This document shows, one piece after another, positions 15,122-22,056 of a stretch of 22,056 nucleotides of DNA. Numbering within the stretch: the first letter of the stretch is position 1; each line of letters begins with the position of its first letter. The DNA lies in contig CAYYJM010000084.1 in the NCBI GenBank assembly GCA_964471755.1, positions 1 to 22,056 of the forward strand, given 5' to 3'. Source of the DNA: CAYYJM01 sp964471755. GTDB lineage: Bacteria; Planctomycetota; Planctomycetia; Gemmatales; Gemmataceae. The notes beneath the pieces are model-generated. The model saw only the letters and a list, made by a program, of their open reading frames with translations. It was not told the DNA's origin and did not search any database. The translations under genes and the position numbers were made by a program.

Positions 15122-17130
15122 GGCTTGCCCTCGTGATTCGCTCGTCGATGCCGAAATGGATAGCTCTTCGCCACCTCGACCACCACGCGTGACAGCTTGT
15201 AGTCATCCCGGGCGACCGCCTGGCTGATCTGCCGAACCGTCGCCGCGTCGTAGAACTCCAGCTTTCGGCCCAGAGCGTAGGCCAGCATCCGCTCGACGAA
15301 GCCGCGGACGAAGTCGTCCTTGCGGGACCGCAAAAGCGCCTTGAGTTCCACCACGCCGTCGAGCTTCGTGCCGTCGGTCAGTTCGCTCCGGGTCGTGATC
15401 GGTCGCTCCTGATCCGTGTCCCGCCATCGGCCGACCGGGTCGAAGTTCTCGAAGGCGAGCCCGAGCGGGTCGATGATCCGATGGCAGGACGCACAGGCCG
15501 GGTCGCTGCGGTGTCGGGCGAGCAACTGCGGCACGGTCAGCCGAGCCTTGCCCTCCGCCGGCGGTTCCTCCTTGAGAACGTTGTCCACCTCGGGTGGTGG
15601 CGGCGGCGTGGGCGTCCCGAAGATCGTCTCCAGAATCCACTTACCGCGATGGACCGGACTCGTGCGCCGCGGCTGTGACGTGCCGGTCAGCACCTTGCCC
15701 ATGGTCAGCACGCCGCCGCGCCGCCGGTCGGGATACCGGACCCGATACCAGGGCGGGATGGTATTGCCGGACGGCTTCTTGCCCGGGAAGTTCTCGTACT
15801 GGTAGTGCTGGGCCAGCGGGTAGCAGAGGAAGCCCCAGTCGGCGTCGAGGAACTCAACGATGCTCCGATCCTCGACCAGGATCGTGTCGGTGAAGAGGAC
15901 CACCTCGGTCCGCATCAGGTCGGCGAGGTTGTTCTGGAAGTACTCGGGATACTTCTCGGCGTCCGGTGCGGCCCGGTCGAGTCGGTCGAGCTGGAGCCAC
16001 TGGCAGAGGAAGCCGGCGAGCAGGCCGTCGGTCACCCGGTCGGCCCGGAGCATCCGTCGGACCTGCTGTTCGAGTACGTCGGGATCGCGCAGCCGACCCT
16101 GAACCGCCGCCTGGGTCAGTTCGCGATCCGGCACACTGCTCCACAGGAAGTACGAAAGCCGTGTCGCCAGCTCGTGATCGTCCAGTGGTCGTACCGCGGC
16201 CGTTTCCGTCCCGGAGCGTCCCGGGCCGGCATCACTCCACAGCATCACGAAGCGAGGCGAAACCAGGATCGCCTGCAAGGGCAGTCGGATGGCTGCCTCG
16301 AAGTCGCCGCCCTGTCCTCGGGCCTGGTCGTAGAGCCGGTCGTAGCGGGCCACTTCCTCGGCCGACACGGGCCGGCGGAAGGCCCGCGTGGCGAAGTCCT
16401 TCAGAAACGCCGTCACCGCCTGGCGCTCGGTCAGCCCTCGCGGTGGCGGCCCCTTCTGGAGCTTCGTCAGATTCCGGTACAGGGGCCACTGGTAGGAGCT
16501 GGGACGGCTGCGATTGAGCGTGAACAGGTCGTCGAGCAGGCCCTTGCCGCAGCGGAGGTACTTCTCCAGCAAGAACGGCGGCAGGGAGAGATTCTCGCCG
16601 ATGGTGTCGAAGCCGCCGTCGGCGGTGTCCTGCGGCAGGAACCGCGACACGAACGCACAGGGATGTTCGGGCGGCGGCAGGATGCCAGACAGGTTGATGG
16701 TTCCGTCCGGCCGGGCGGCATAGGATGGCCGCCGGGGTCGGGCGCTGTCGTTCGCGATGACCAGATCGCGGAACGAGTTCCCGTGTTCGCGGACGTTCAG
16801 CCGGCGCGGTGACAGCGGTCCCGGATCGGGATGCCCTCCCAGCGTGTGCGTGGCGAAGACACCCTCGATCCAGGTGGNNNNNNNNNNGCGGCCTCGCTCC
16901 GAGACGCCCTGCCAGGCCAGCGGCACCTCGCTCCCCCGGCGCACGGCCAGATCCAGGCCGCCACGCTTCTTCTCGCCGTGGCAGGACACGCAGTACCGAT
17001 CGAGGATCGGCCGGACCTCGCGGGAGTAGACATCCGGTGCGGCCTGCTTCTCGGCCGGAACTGCCCCGAGGCCGGCCACGAGAAGGGCCGTCGCGATGCC
17101 GGCCAGGGTGAGGTACTTGCTCGGGTTCAT
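15118..17130 (-). CDS. DUF1592/DUF1588/DUF1585-group secreted cytochrome-like protein
   Basis: Planctomycete multidomain protein, 670 aa as drawn. A signal peptide (residues 1-26) precedes a class-I-like haem motif C47-V-S-C50-H51 (RYCVSCHGEKKRGGLDL). A DUF1587-like part follows (RRLNVREHGNSFRDLV near 109-124; GFDTIGENLSLPPFLLEKYL near 173-192). DUF1595/DUF1592-like helices occupy about 240-460 (ATRLSYFLWSSVPD), then DUF1588 with a second haem motif C546-A-S-C549-H550 (CHRIIDPLGLAFENFDPVGRWR), and DUF1585 at the end. It is probably periplasmic; electron transfer linked to an oxidation is proposed for the group but unproven. The start has CGGAGG upstream, 17 bases after the DUF1501 stop. The ten-N gap at residue 82 likely hides part of the first haem domain. 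Confidence 0.9.
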   Translation of the reverse strand: MNPSKYLTLAGIATALLVAGLGAVPAEKQAAPDVYSREVRPILDRYCVSCHGEKKRGGLDLAVRRGSEVPLAWQGVSERGRXXXXTWIEGVFATHTLGGHPDPGPLSPRRLNVREHGNSFRDLVIANDSARPRRPSYAARPDGTINLSGILPPPEHPCAFVSRFLPQDTADGGFDTIGENLSLPPFLLEKYLRCGKGLLDDLFTLNRSRPSSYQWPLYRNLTKLQKGPPPRGLTERQAVTAFLKDFATRAFRRPVSAEEVARYDRLYDQARGQGGDFEAAIRLPLQAILVSPRFVMLWSDAGPGRSGTETAAVRPLDDHELATRLSYFLWSSVPDRELTQAAVQGRLRDPDVLEQQVRRMLRADRVTDGLLAGFLCQWLQLDRLDRAAPDAEKYPEYFQNNLADLMRTEVVLFTDTILVEDRSIVEFLDADWGFLCYPLAQHYQYENFPGKKPSGNTIPPWYRVRYPDRRRGGVLTMGKVLTGTSQPRRTSPVHRGKWILETIFGTPTPPPPPEVDNVLKEEPPAEGKARLTVPQLLARHRSDPACASCHRIIDPLGLAFENFDPVGRWRDTDQERPITTRSELTDGTKLDGVVELKALLRSRKDDFVRGFVERMLAYALGRKLEFYDAATVRQISQAVARDDYKLSRVVVEVAKSYPFRHRRANHEGKP
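16878..16887. other. assembly gap (10 N) in the first haem domain
   Basis: The gap follows LAWQGVSERGR and precedes TWIEG. In related planctomycete cytochrome domains I expect about 15-20 residues here, including the MPP motif, so ten N is probably shorter than the real gap. Confidence 0.9.
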
Positions 17131-17147
17131 GCCGCGTCCTCCGGGGC

Positions 17148-18488
17148 TCAGAACAGCTCGGCGATCGGCTCACCGTGCGGCAGGATGGGGATCGGTCGGC
17201 CGGCCGGGTTCACGAACGCCCGGGCCGGATCGATCCCCAGAACCTTGTAGATCGTCGCCAGAACATCGTTCGGATGGAGCGGACGATCCTTCGGCCGTTC
17301 GCCCTTATCGTTGGTCGAGCCGATCACCTGGCCGACCTTCAGCCCGCCGCCGGCGAGTACCACCGACATGCTGTTGGGCCAGTGGTCGCGTCCGGCCTTG
17401 CTGACCTTCGGCGTCCGGCCGAACTCGCCCCAGATCAGGACGGCGACCTTTCGGTCCAGGCCGCGCTCGGCCAGATCCGCGATCAGCGCGGAGACGGCCG
17501 TGTCGTAGATCGGTGCCCGCCGTGGCATGTTCGTGACGAGTGCCTTGTCGTGGTCGTCCCAGCCGCCACAGCCGACCGTCACGAAGCTGACGCCCGCCTC
17601 GACCAGCCGACGAGCCAGGAGCATACTCTGGCCCCAGGAGTGGCCGGCCTCGGCGGCGGTGCCGTACCGTTCTCGGGTCTTCGGCGCTTCCTTGCTCAGG
17701 TCGAGGGCGGCCCGGGCGGTCGGACCGGTGACCATCTCGAAGGCCTGCCGGGTGAACGTGTCCATGCCGTCCATCATGCCGCTGGTATCAACATCGCGAC
17801 GGAGCCGGTCGAGCGCCCCCAGGAGATCCTTCCGGTTCCGCAACCGGGCCGCGTTCAGCTCGGCCGGCACCTGCAACGCCTGCGGACCACTGGCCGGGCT
17901 GGCGGCGAACGGGTCATACGCCGTCCCGAGGTAGGTGCCGCCGCCGATATCGCCCTTGAAGACTCCCGCAGCGGGAACACAGACGTAGTGCGGCAGGTCG
18001 CGGCGAACCTCTTCACGGACCCTGGCGACAACCGAGCCGACGGCCGGGTAGAGGAACGTGCCCTCGTTCGTTCCGGGTGGGTGCAGGTAGCCGCTGTTCA
18101 GGTTCTTGACCGCGCTGCCGTGGCCGCTCTCCTTGTGGGCACACGAGCGGATGACGGCCAGGCGGTCGGCGAGCTGAGCCTGCTTCGGCAGGAATTCACC
18201 GAAGTGGACGCCGGGCACCTTCGTCGAGATGGCCTTGTACGGCCCACGATACTCCGCCGGAGCGTCCGGCTTCGGGTCGTAGGTCTCGAACTGGGACGGT
18301 CCGCCGTCGCACCAGATCAGGATGACGGCGGTGTCGGCGGTCGGCTTCCCGGCGGCCGAGTCGGCGGCGCGGAGCCGGAGCAGGTCCGGCAATGCCAGCC
18401 CGCCCAGGCCCAGGGCACCGATCTGGAGCAGGGCGCGGCGGCTGATTCCCTCGCAGGTGCGCAAGGCCGTGCCAGTCACGTGCAGCAT
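17148..18488 (-). CDS. DUF1501 Tat-exported protein
   Basis: A 446-aa DUF1501 protein, a family with a sulfatase/alkaline-phosphatase-like fold and unknown reaction, strongly expanded in planctomycetes. The start at 18488 is chosen for GGAGGAC just upstream; the frame is open to 18524 but would overlap the previous gene. The twin-arginine signal is S16-R17-R18-A-L-L-Q followed by GALGLGGLALP. Family marks: IWCDGGPSQFETYDPKPDAP (58-77), SCAHKESGHGSA (115-126), VTVGCGGWDDHDK, and WGEFGRTPKVSKAGRDHWP. The last fits the metal-site region. It lies between the DUF1549/DUF1553 gene (32-base gap) and the DUF1592-group gene (17-base gap). Partner of the DUF1549/1553 protein, as in many planctomycete operons. 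Confidence 0.94.
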   Translation of the reverse strand: MLHVTGTALRTCEGISRRALLQIGALGLGGLALPDLLRLRAADSAAGKPTADTAVILIWCDGGPSQFETYDPKPDAPAEYRGPYKAISTKVPGVHFGEFLPKQAQLADRLAVIRSCAHKESGHGSAVKNLNSGYLHPPGTNEGTFLYPAVGSVVARVREEVRRDLPHYVCVPAAGVFKGDIGGGTYLGTAYDPFAASPASGPQALQVPAELNAARLRNRKDLLGALDRLRRDVDTSGMMDGMDTFTRQAFEMVTGPTARAALDLSKEAPKTRERYGTAAEAGHSWGQSMLLARRLVEAGVSFVTVGCGGWDDHDKALVTNMPRRAPIYDTAVSALIADLAERGLDRKVAVLIWGEFGRTPKVSKAGRDHWPNSMSVVLAGGGLKVGQVIGSTNDKGERPKDRPLHPNDVLATIYKVLGIDPARAFVNPAGRPIPILPHGEPIAELF

Positions 18489-18520
18489 GGATTGTCCTCC
18501 GTTTCGCCAACGCCTGGCGA

Positions 18521-21070
18521 TCAATGATTGAACACGAATTCCCTGGTGTTGAGCAGGACCCAGAGCAGGTCCTCATAAGGCCACTGCGTCGCCGCGGCCG
18601 CCTGCTGTTTCGTCAAACCGTCCTTCGCCGGAGCCTTCGCCAGGAAAGTCTCGGCGATCTGCACCTCCTCGGCCGTCGGCAGCCGACTGTAGGCGAGCAG
18701 GTACAGTTCCCGGATCTTCTCGACAGCGGGACGAGGATCGGCCGCCAGTTTCGCCGATCGACCGACGCGGTCTTTCAGCTTGTTGTGGATCTCGGGCGAA
18801 CTGATCATCATCAGGCTCTGCGTCAGGGTGGCGGCACCCGACCGTTCGCACTCGCACGCCGAGGATCGATCGGGTTTGCCGAACGCCTTCAGGAGCGGCG
18901 ACTTGATCGCCTCATCGGGCAATTCGATCGCCCGGGTTGCCGGCGTCTTGCCAGGGAACCGGGTTGGCACACCCGCCACCTGATCGATGGCATCGAGCAG
19001 CACCTCGGCGGGAAGTCGGCGTGGGTAGAACCGGGCGAAGTTCTGCCGATCCCTGGCGTTGAATTCGTTCGGCAGACTCGACAGCTGATAGGTCCGGCTC
19101 ATGCAGATCGTCCGGATCAGGTGGCGGAGGTCGTACTTGTGTTCGACGAAGTCCCGTGCCAGGGCGTCGAGCAGGGCCGGGTTGCTGGGCGGGTTGGTGA
19201 CGCGCAGATCGTCCGGCATCTCGACCAGGCCGCGGCCGAGGAAGTGGGCCCAGTAACGGTTGACCAGGGCTCGCGCGAAGAACGGGTTGTCCGCCCGGGT
19301 CATCCAGTCGGCGAGGCGTTCGCGCGGATCCTGGCCTTCCGGGATGGTCAGTTCCGGGCCGCCCAGGGGCCGTGGGTTGACGTAGATCTTGCCCTGGGGG
19401 CTGGTCACCTTCCCTTCGCGAGCCACGACGACCGGCAGGCCGGTTCGGCTCGTCGGTGGGGCCTTACCCCTGGAGGGCGTCTTGCCGAGCTGGACCCGCG
19501 CGAAGAAGGCGGCCAGACCCCAGTAGTCGTCCTGGCTCCACTTCTCGTACGGGTGATGATGGCACTGGGCGCACTGGATTCGGGTGCCGAGAAAGACCTG
19601 GGCGGTATCGTCGATCAGGGCCTGCGGGGTGCGCAGGACGTTGTACCAGGCGACCGGCGGCTGGCCCTTCTCGCCGGCGAACTCGCCCGTCGCGGTCAGG
19701 ATTTCGCGGACGAACCGATCGTAGGGCTTGTTCTGGGCGAGGCTGTCGCGAATCCAGCCATGCAGGGCCGTCGTCCGGACCTGGCTGCCGCCGACGCCGA
19801 CGAGGCCGTCGCGCCGGTTGCGCAGGATGTCACCCCACTTGAGGGCGAAGTAACTGGCGTAAGCCGGCCGGGTGAGCAGATCGTCGATTCGCTTCTCGCG
19901 TTTCTTCGGATCCGGGTCGGCCAGGAACTGCTCCACCTCGGCAACGGTTGGGAGCGTCCCGGTGATGTCGAGGGATACCCGGCGCAAGAACTCGCTGTCG
20001 GTGCAAAGGTCGGACGGTGGCAGGCCGAGCTGGCGGAGCCGGGCGAAGACCCGTTCATCGACGAAGTTGGCCGGCGGCGGGGTCTGGAAGCGATCGGCCG
20101 GCACCTCCTGTGGGATGGTTACCCGGAAGACGGCGACGTGGCCCAGGTAGCGGGCCATGACCGCTCCCTCGCCGGGCCGGTCGGCCGTCTTGACCAGGCC
20201 GGCCTCGCCGACCGTGGCGAGTTCGGCGTCGTTGCTGGAGAACTCAGTCTGGTGAGTCACGTCGCACTGAGAGCCGTCGCTGAATCGGGCGGCGACCGTG
20301 ATCTGCTGTGTGGCCTTCGGCGCGACGAGTCGGTGCGAGGGTGTGATGGTGATGCCGACCACCGTGGGAGCGTCGGGCGAACCGGAGGGCGTTCCGGCGC
20401 GGATCCAGCGTTCGATCAACTGGTAGTCGCGCGATCCGGGATCGAGCCGCTTGCCGCCGCCGTGGGGCATGGCCCCGGTCGCCTTGAGAAGCAGCAGGCT
20501 CGAAGCTGGTGCCGACGGCAGGACGCGCCGACCGCGCGTTTCGCGCACGATGGTGTCGTAATCCGCCGACGGCTCGAACCCGAGCAGGGAGAGCTTGAAG
20601 CCGTTCTGACCGGACGCCTTGCCGTGGCAGGCACCGGCGTTGCAGCCGAGCTTGCTGAAGATCGGCACGATCTCATTGCCGAAGTGGATGGGCCGTTCGC
20701 GCTCGGCCTCGACCACGGTGACCTTGAGCGTGCCGGTCTTGCCGTTGGCCGTCGCGATCAGGTCGGTGGTGCCGTTGGCGAGGGCGACCAGCAGACCGCC
20801 TTTCTCGACCCGGACGACGGAGGGATCGGCGACCCGGAACGTTGCCGCCGCCGTCAGGTCGCGGACGCCGCCGTTGCCGTATTGGCCGGTCACGACGAGC
20901 TGCTGGACCTGGTCGGAGCCTCGGAGTACCACTGAGGCCGGAAGGAGGGTGAGCGACTGCAAGTTCCCCTGTCCAACGACAGGCACGGTCTGCTCCCGGG
21001 CCGGAGCAAGCGGGACGACGATCAGACAGGCCAGCACCGACAGGAGAGCGAACGGCGGAAGTGACGGCAT
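18521..21070 (-). CDS. DUF1549/DUF1553 protein with Ig-like and haem motifs
   Basis: An 849-aa exported protein. The start at 21070 begins a clear signal peptide (residues 1-24) and has GAGGAG upstream; the frame is open back to 21166. Order: Ig-like BIG2-type domain (about 35-120), an atypical haem motif C143-N-A-G-A-C148-H149 (CX4CH), a second Ig-like domain (about 235-320), DUF1549 (about 332-530) with C500-A-Q-C503-H504, and DUF1553 (about 585-840, FFARALVNRYWAHFLGRGL). This is the planctomycete PSD1/PSCyt-type architecture. Its substrate is unknown, and polysaccharide or redox roles have been suggested for relatives. It is the first gene of the four-gene operon, with a promoter at about 21116-21145. 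Confidence 0.93.
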   Translation of the reverse strand: MPSLPPFALLSVLACLIVVPLAPAREQTVPVVGQGNLQSLTLLPASVVLRGSDQVQQLVVTGQYGNGGVRDLTAAATFRVADPSVVRVEKGGLLVALANGTTDLIATANGKTGTLKVTVVEAERERPIHFGNEIVPIFSKLGCNAGACHGKASGQNGFKLSLLGFEPSADYDTIVRETRGRRVLPSAPASSLLLLKATGAMPHGGGKRLDPGSRDYQLIERWIRAGTPSGSPDAPTVVGITITPSHRLVAPKATQQITVAARFSDGSQCDVTHQTEFSSNDAELATVGEAGLVKTADRPGEGAVMARYLGHVAVFRVTIPQEVPADRFQTPPPANFVDERVFARLRQLGLPPSDLCTDSEFLRRVSLDITGTLPTVAEVEQFLADPDPKKREKRIDDLLTRPAYASYFALKWGDILRNRRDGLVGVGGSQVRTTALHGWIRDSLAQNKPYDRFVREILTATGEFAGEKGQPPVAWYNVLRTPQALIDDTAQVFLGTRIQCAQCHHHPYEKWSQDDYWGLAAFFARVQLGKTPSRGKAPPTSRTGLPVVVAREGKVTSPQGKIYVNPRPLGGPELTIPEGQDPRERLADWMTRADNPFFARALVNRYWAHFLGRGLVEMPDDLRVTNPPSNPALLDALARDFVEHKYDLRHLIRTICMSRTYQLSSLPNEFNARDRQNFARFYPRRLPAEVLLDAIDQVAGVPTRFPGKTPATRAIELPDEAIKSPLLKAFGKPDRSSACECERSGAATLTQSLMMISSPEIHNKLKDRVGRSAKLAADPRPAVEKIRELYLLAYSRLPTAEEVQIAETFLAKAPAKDGLTKQQAAAATQWPYEDLLWVLLNTREFVFNH

Positions 21071-21115
21071 CGGGGAGGACTCCTCGGCGGGGCAAGAATG
21101 CGTCCCAGCAGGCGG

Positions 21116-21145
21116 ATTGTACAATAGTCCGGCGGACCATCGCAA
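21116..21145 (-). promoter_or_regulatory. predicted promoter of the four-gene DUF operon with nested palindromes
   Basis: On the minus strand, TTGCGA (21145-21140), an 18-base spacer, then TACAAT (21121-21116); leader about 39 bases to the ATG at 21070. The -10 is part of a perfect ten-base palindrome ATTGTACAAT (21116-21125). The spacer holds a second one, GTCCG-G-CGGAC (21127-21137). Confidence 0.5.
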
Positions 21146-21191
21146 ACGCCTGGCCCGACCATCCATGGACGGACGATTCTGCGGCTTGCGA

Positions 21192-21237
21192 CGACGCCTA
21201 ACTCATGTAGGTCGAGAAGGGGGGCGCGTTAGGCTCG
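21192..21237. repeat. inverted repeat resembling attC core boxes
   Basis: GCCTAAC (21196-21202) and GTTAGGC (21228-21234) are perfect seven-base arms. They fit the RYYYAAC and GTTRRRY core boxes of integron attC sites. CGA and TCG extend the stem outward past a one-base bulge. The loop is only 25 bases with no L-box pair, shorter than known attC sites. Confidence 0.45.
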
Positions 21238-21279
21238 AAAAATGCCCAGCCCATTAGTGAACGACAATCGACATGTGTG

Positions 21280-21293
21280 GTCCTGATCAGGAC
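21280..21293. repeat. perfect 14-base palindrome
   Basis: GTCCTGATCAGGAC is fully self-complementary and lies in the divergent spacer, about 150 bases before the 3'-terminal gene. Its GTCC/GGAC ends recur in the palindrome at 21127-21137. It may be an operator. Confidence 0.45.
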
Positions 21294-21445
21294 GTTGCGC
21301 GGGCTGCAAGCTTCAAAGCGGAGAGGGCGGGATTCTCTGAACGATTCCGATGCGCCGTTGCCCGTTCGAGGCAACCACTGGAGGATCAAGTCCGTCCCCG
21401 CTCGTCCCTCGATCGGCAATTGCGTGCCCCGTTCCCGGATAGACC

Positions 21446-22056
21446 GTGGTGATCGTGACGGACAAGGCGGACGGCGTCTCGGTCCGGTCGATCCAGTCGC
21501 AGCGCATCACCCTGGAAGGTCCAACACCGGGGCTGGTTGTCTGGGCAGACGGTTCTCGTGATGCCTGGGCACTTCTGTCCGGGGAGTGGGCAGCCTCCAG
21601 CCGTCCCCGCGAGGGCGACGCGCCAGGGTCGCGCGACCCTCTGGTTCGCTCCGGTGCGACCGCCATCGCGGCCGGCGACCTGGGTCTGGTTCTGCAACCG
21701 CCGCCGCCCCTGTTCCAACCGGCCCTGTTCCGCGGGATGGACTTGCTCGGCCTGCGCGATCGGGACCGATTGCTCGATCCCCGGCCAACCTTTCGCCGCC
21801 TCGCTCCGGGAGAGAAAGCCCCGCCGGCTGCGGAAGTGGTCCTCAAGGGCAACGCCGGTGAGGTGCGGATCGCCTTTGCTGCCAAAGCGGAACGCCTGCG
21901 CTGGGGCGACGTCGTCATGCTGCCAGAGGCCTGGAAAAAGGGGCAGCCGGGGGGCAGCTACAGCCTGCACGGCAAGACCGACCTGGGTCCCCAGACCATA
22001 ATGGTCCATCCCGCAAATAACTGTAGGGTTGCCGCCGAGGTGAGGCCAGCTATGGT
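21446..22056 (+). CDS. unrecognised protein, 3' truncated by the window end
   Basis: The frame is open from just after a TAG at 21440-21442 to the end of the window, with strong G/C preference at third codon positions and protein-like composition (for example EVVLKGNAGEVRIAFAAKAERLRWGDVV). There is no ATG near the front. GTG codons at 21446, 21449 and 21455 are the possible starts, none with a good ribosome site. No signal peptide is seen. A proline-rich turn (LQPPPPLFQP) divides it. I do not recognise the family. The opposite-strand frame (21386-22009) looks like its shadow. The last 60 bases are less GC-rich and contain GACCAT-A-ATGGTC (21994-22006), so the far end may be near an assembly or gene boundary. 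Confidence 0.6.
   Translation, partial: MVIVTDKADGVSVRSIQSQRITLEGPTPGLVVWADGSRDAWALLSGEWAASSRPREGDAPGSRDPLVRSGATAIAAGDLGLVLQPPPPLFQPALFRGMDLLGLRDRDRLLDPRPTFRRLAPGEKAPPAAEVVLKGNAGEVRIAFAAKAERLRWGDVVMLPEAWKKGQPGGSYSLHGKTDLGPQTIMVHPANNCRVAAEVRPAM

Larger units (their letters stand above)
21071..21445. other. 375 bp divergent spacer rich in inverted repeats
   Basis: No convincing gene lies here. Its GC content is visibly lower than in the flanking genes. It holds the promoter and palindromes of the four-gene operon (21116-21145), an attC-like inverted repeat (21192-21237), a perfect 14-base palindrome (21280-21293) and a hairpin GTTGCC-CGTTCGA-GGCAAC (21357-21375). GGAGGA at 21380 looks like a ribosome site but has no start codon after it. 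Confidence 0.6.

Noticed and set aside
17175..18527. 450-codon plus-strand open frame opposite the DUF1501 gene
   Set aside because: The minus strand carries all DUF1501 motifs; the plus product has no recognisable features.
18524..20935. 803-codon plus-strand open frame opposite the DUF1549/DUF1553 gene
   Set aside because: It is a shadow of high-GC codon use: no recognisable domain, and the minus strand has clear family motifs, haem motifs and a signal peptide.
21386..22009. 207-codon minus-strand open frame at the right edge
   Set aside because: The plus-strand frame across the same bases has better codon positions and protein-like composition; the minus product looks like its shadow.

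Overview
The window is high-GC bacterial DNA that reads as a scaffold from a planctomycete, probably of the Gemmata type. The evidence is family content: a TIGR03067-type secreted protein, DUF1501, DUF1552, DUF1549/DUF1553 and DUF1592-group proteins, Tat-exported oxidoreductases, and a very large WD40/ankyrin/TPR protein. Three runs of exactly ten N (461-470, 6187-6196, 16878-16887) are scaffold gaps inside genes. No rRNA, tRNA, CRISPR array, transposase or phage gene was seen.

Left part (1-7.8 kb): a 5'-truncated alpha/beta-hydrolase-like gene (+) converges, with a 7 bp overlap, on a minus-strand pstS-pstC-pstA phosphate transport operon. PstA is unusually long (619 aa) and carries two large loops, one with a 51-residue tandem repeat. 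No pstB or phoU lies alongside. Divergent from pstS are a TIGR03067-like secreted protein and a zinc-ribbon membrane protein. These converge on an endonuclease/exonuclease/phosphatase-family gene (-). That gene diverges from a Tat-exported aldo/keto reductase (+), which ends in a good terminator hairpin.

Middle part (7.87-13.7 kb): a plus-strand three-gene unit. It encodes an unrecognised acidic protein of 241 aa, a 1420-aa cytoplasmic protein with a seven-bladed WD40-like propeller, about ten ankyrin repeats and TPR repeats, and an AlkC/AlkD-type DNA alkylation repair HEAT-repeat protein. The last two genes are joined by an ATGA overlap. This unit is the best candidate for an undescribed system.

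Right part (13.7-21.1 kb): a minus-strand four-gene operon in the order DUF1549/DUF1553 (with Ig-like and haem motifs), DUF1501 (Tat), DUF1592-group cytochrome, DUF1552 (Tat). It unites two planctomycete pairs (a secreted haem protein plus a Tat protein) that I know mostly as separate units. A promoter with two adjacent palindromes precedes it.

The last 1 kb holds a 375 bp divergent spacer with several inverted repeats, one of which resembles integron attC core boxes. After it comes the start of an unrecognised plus-strand gene that runs off the window.
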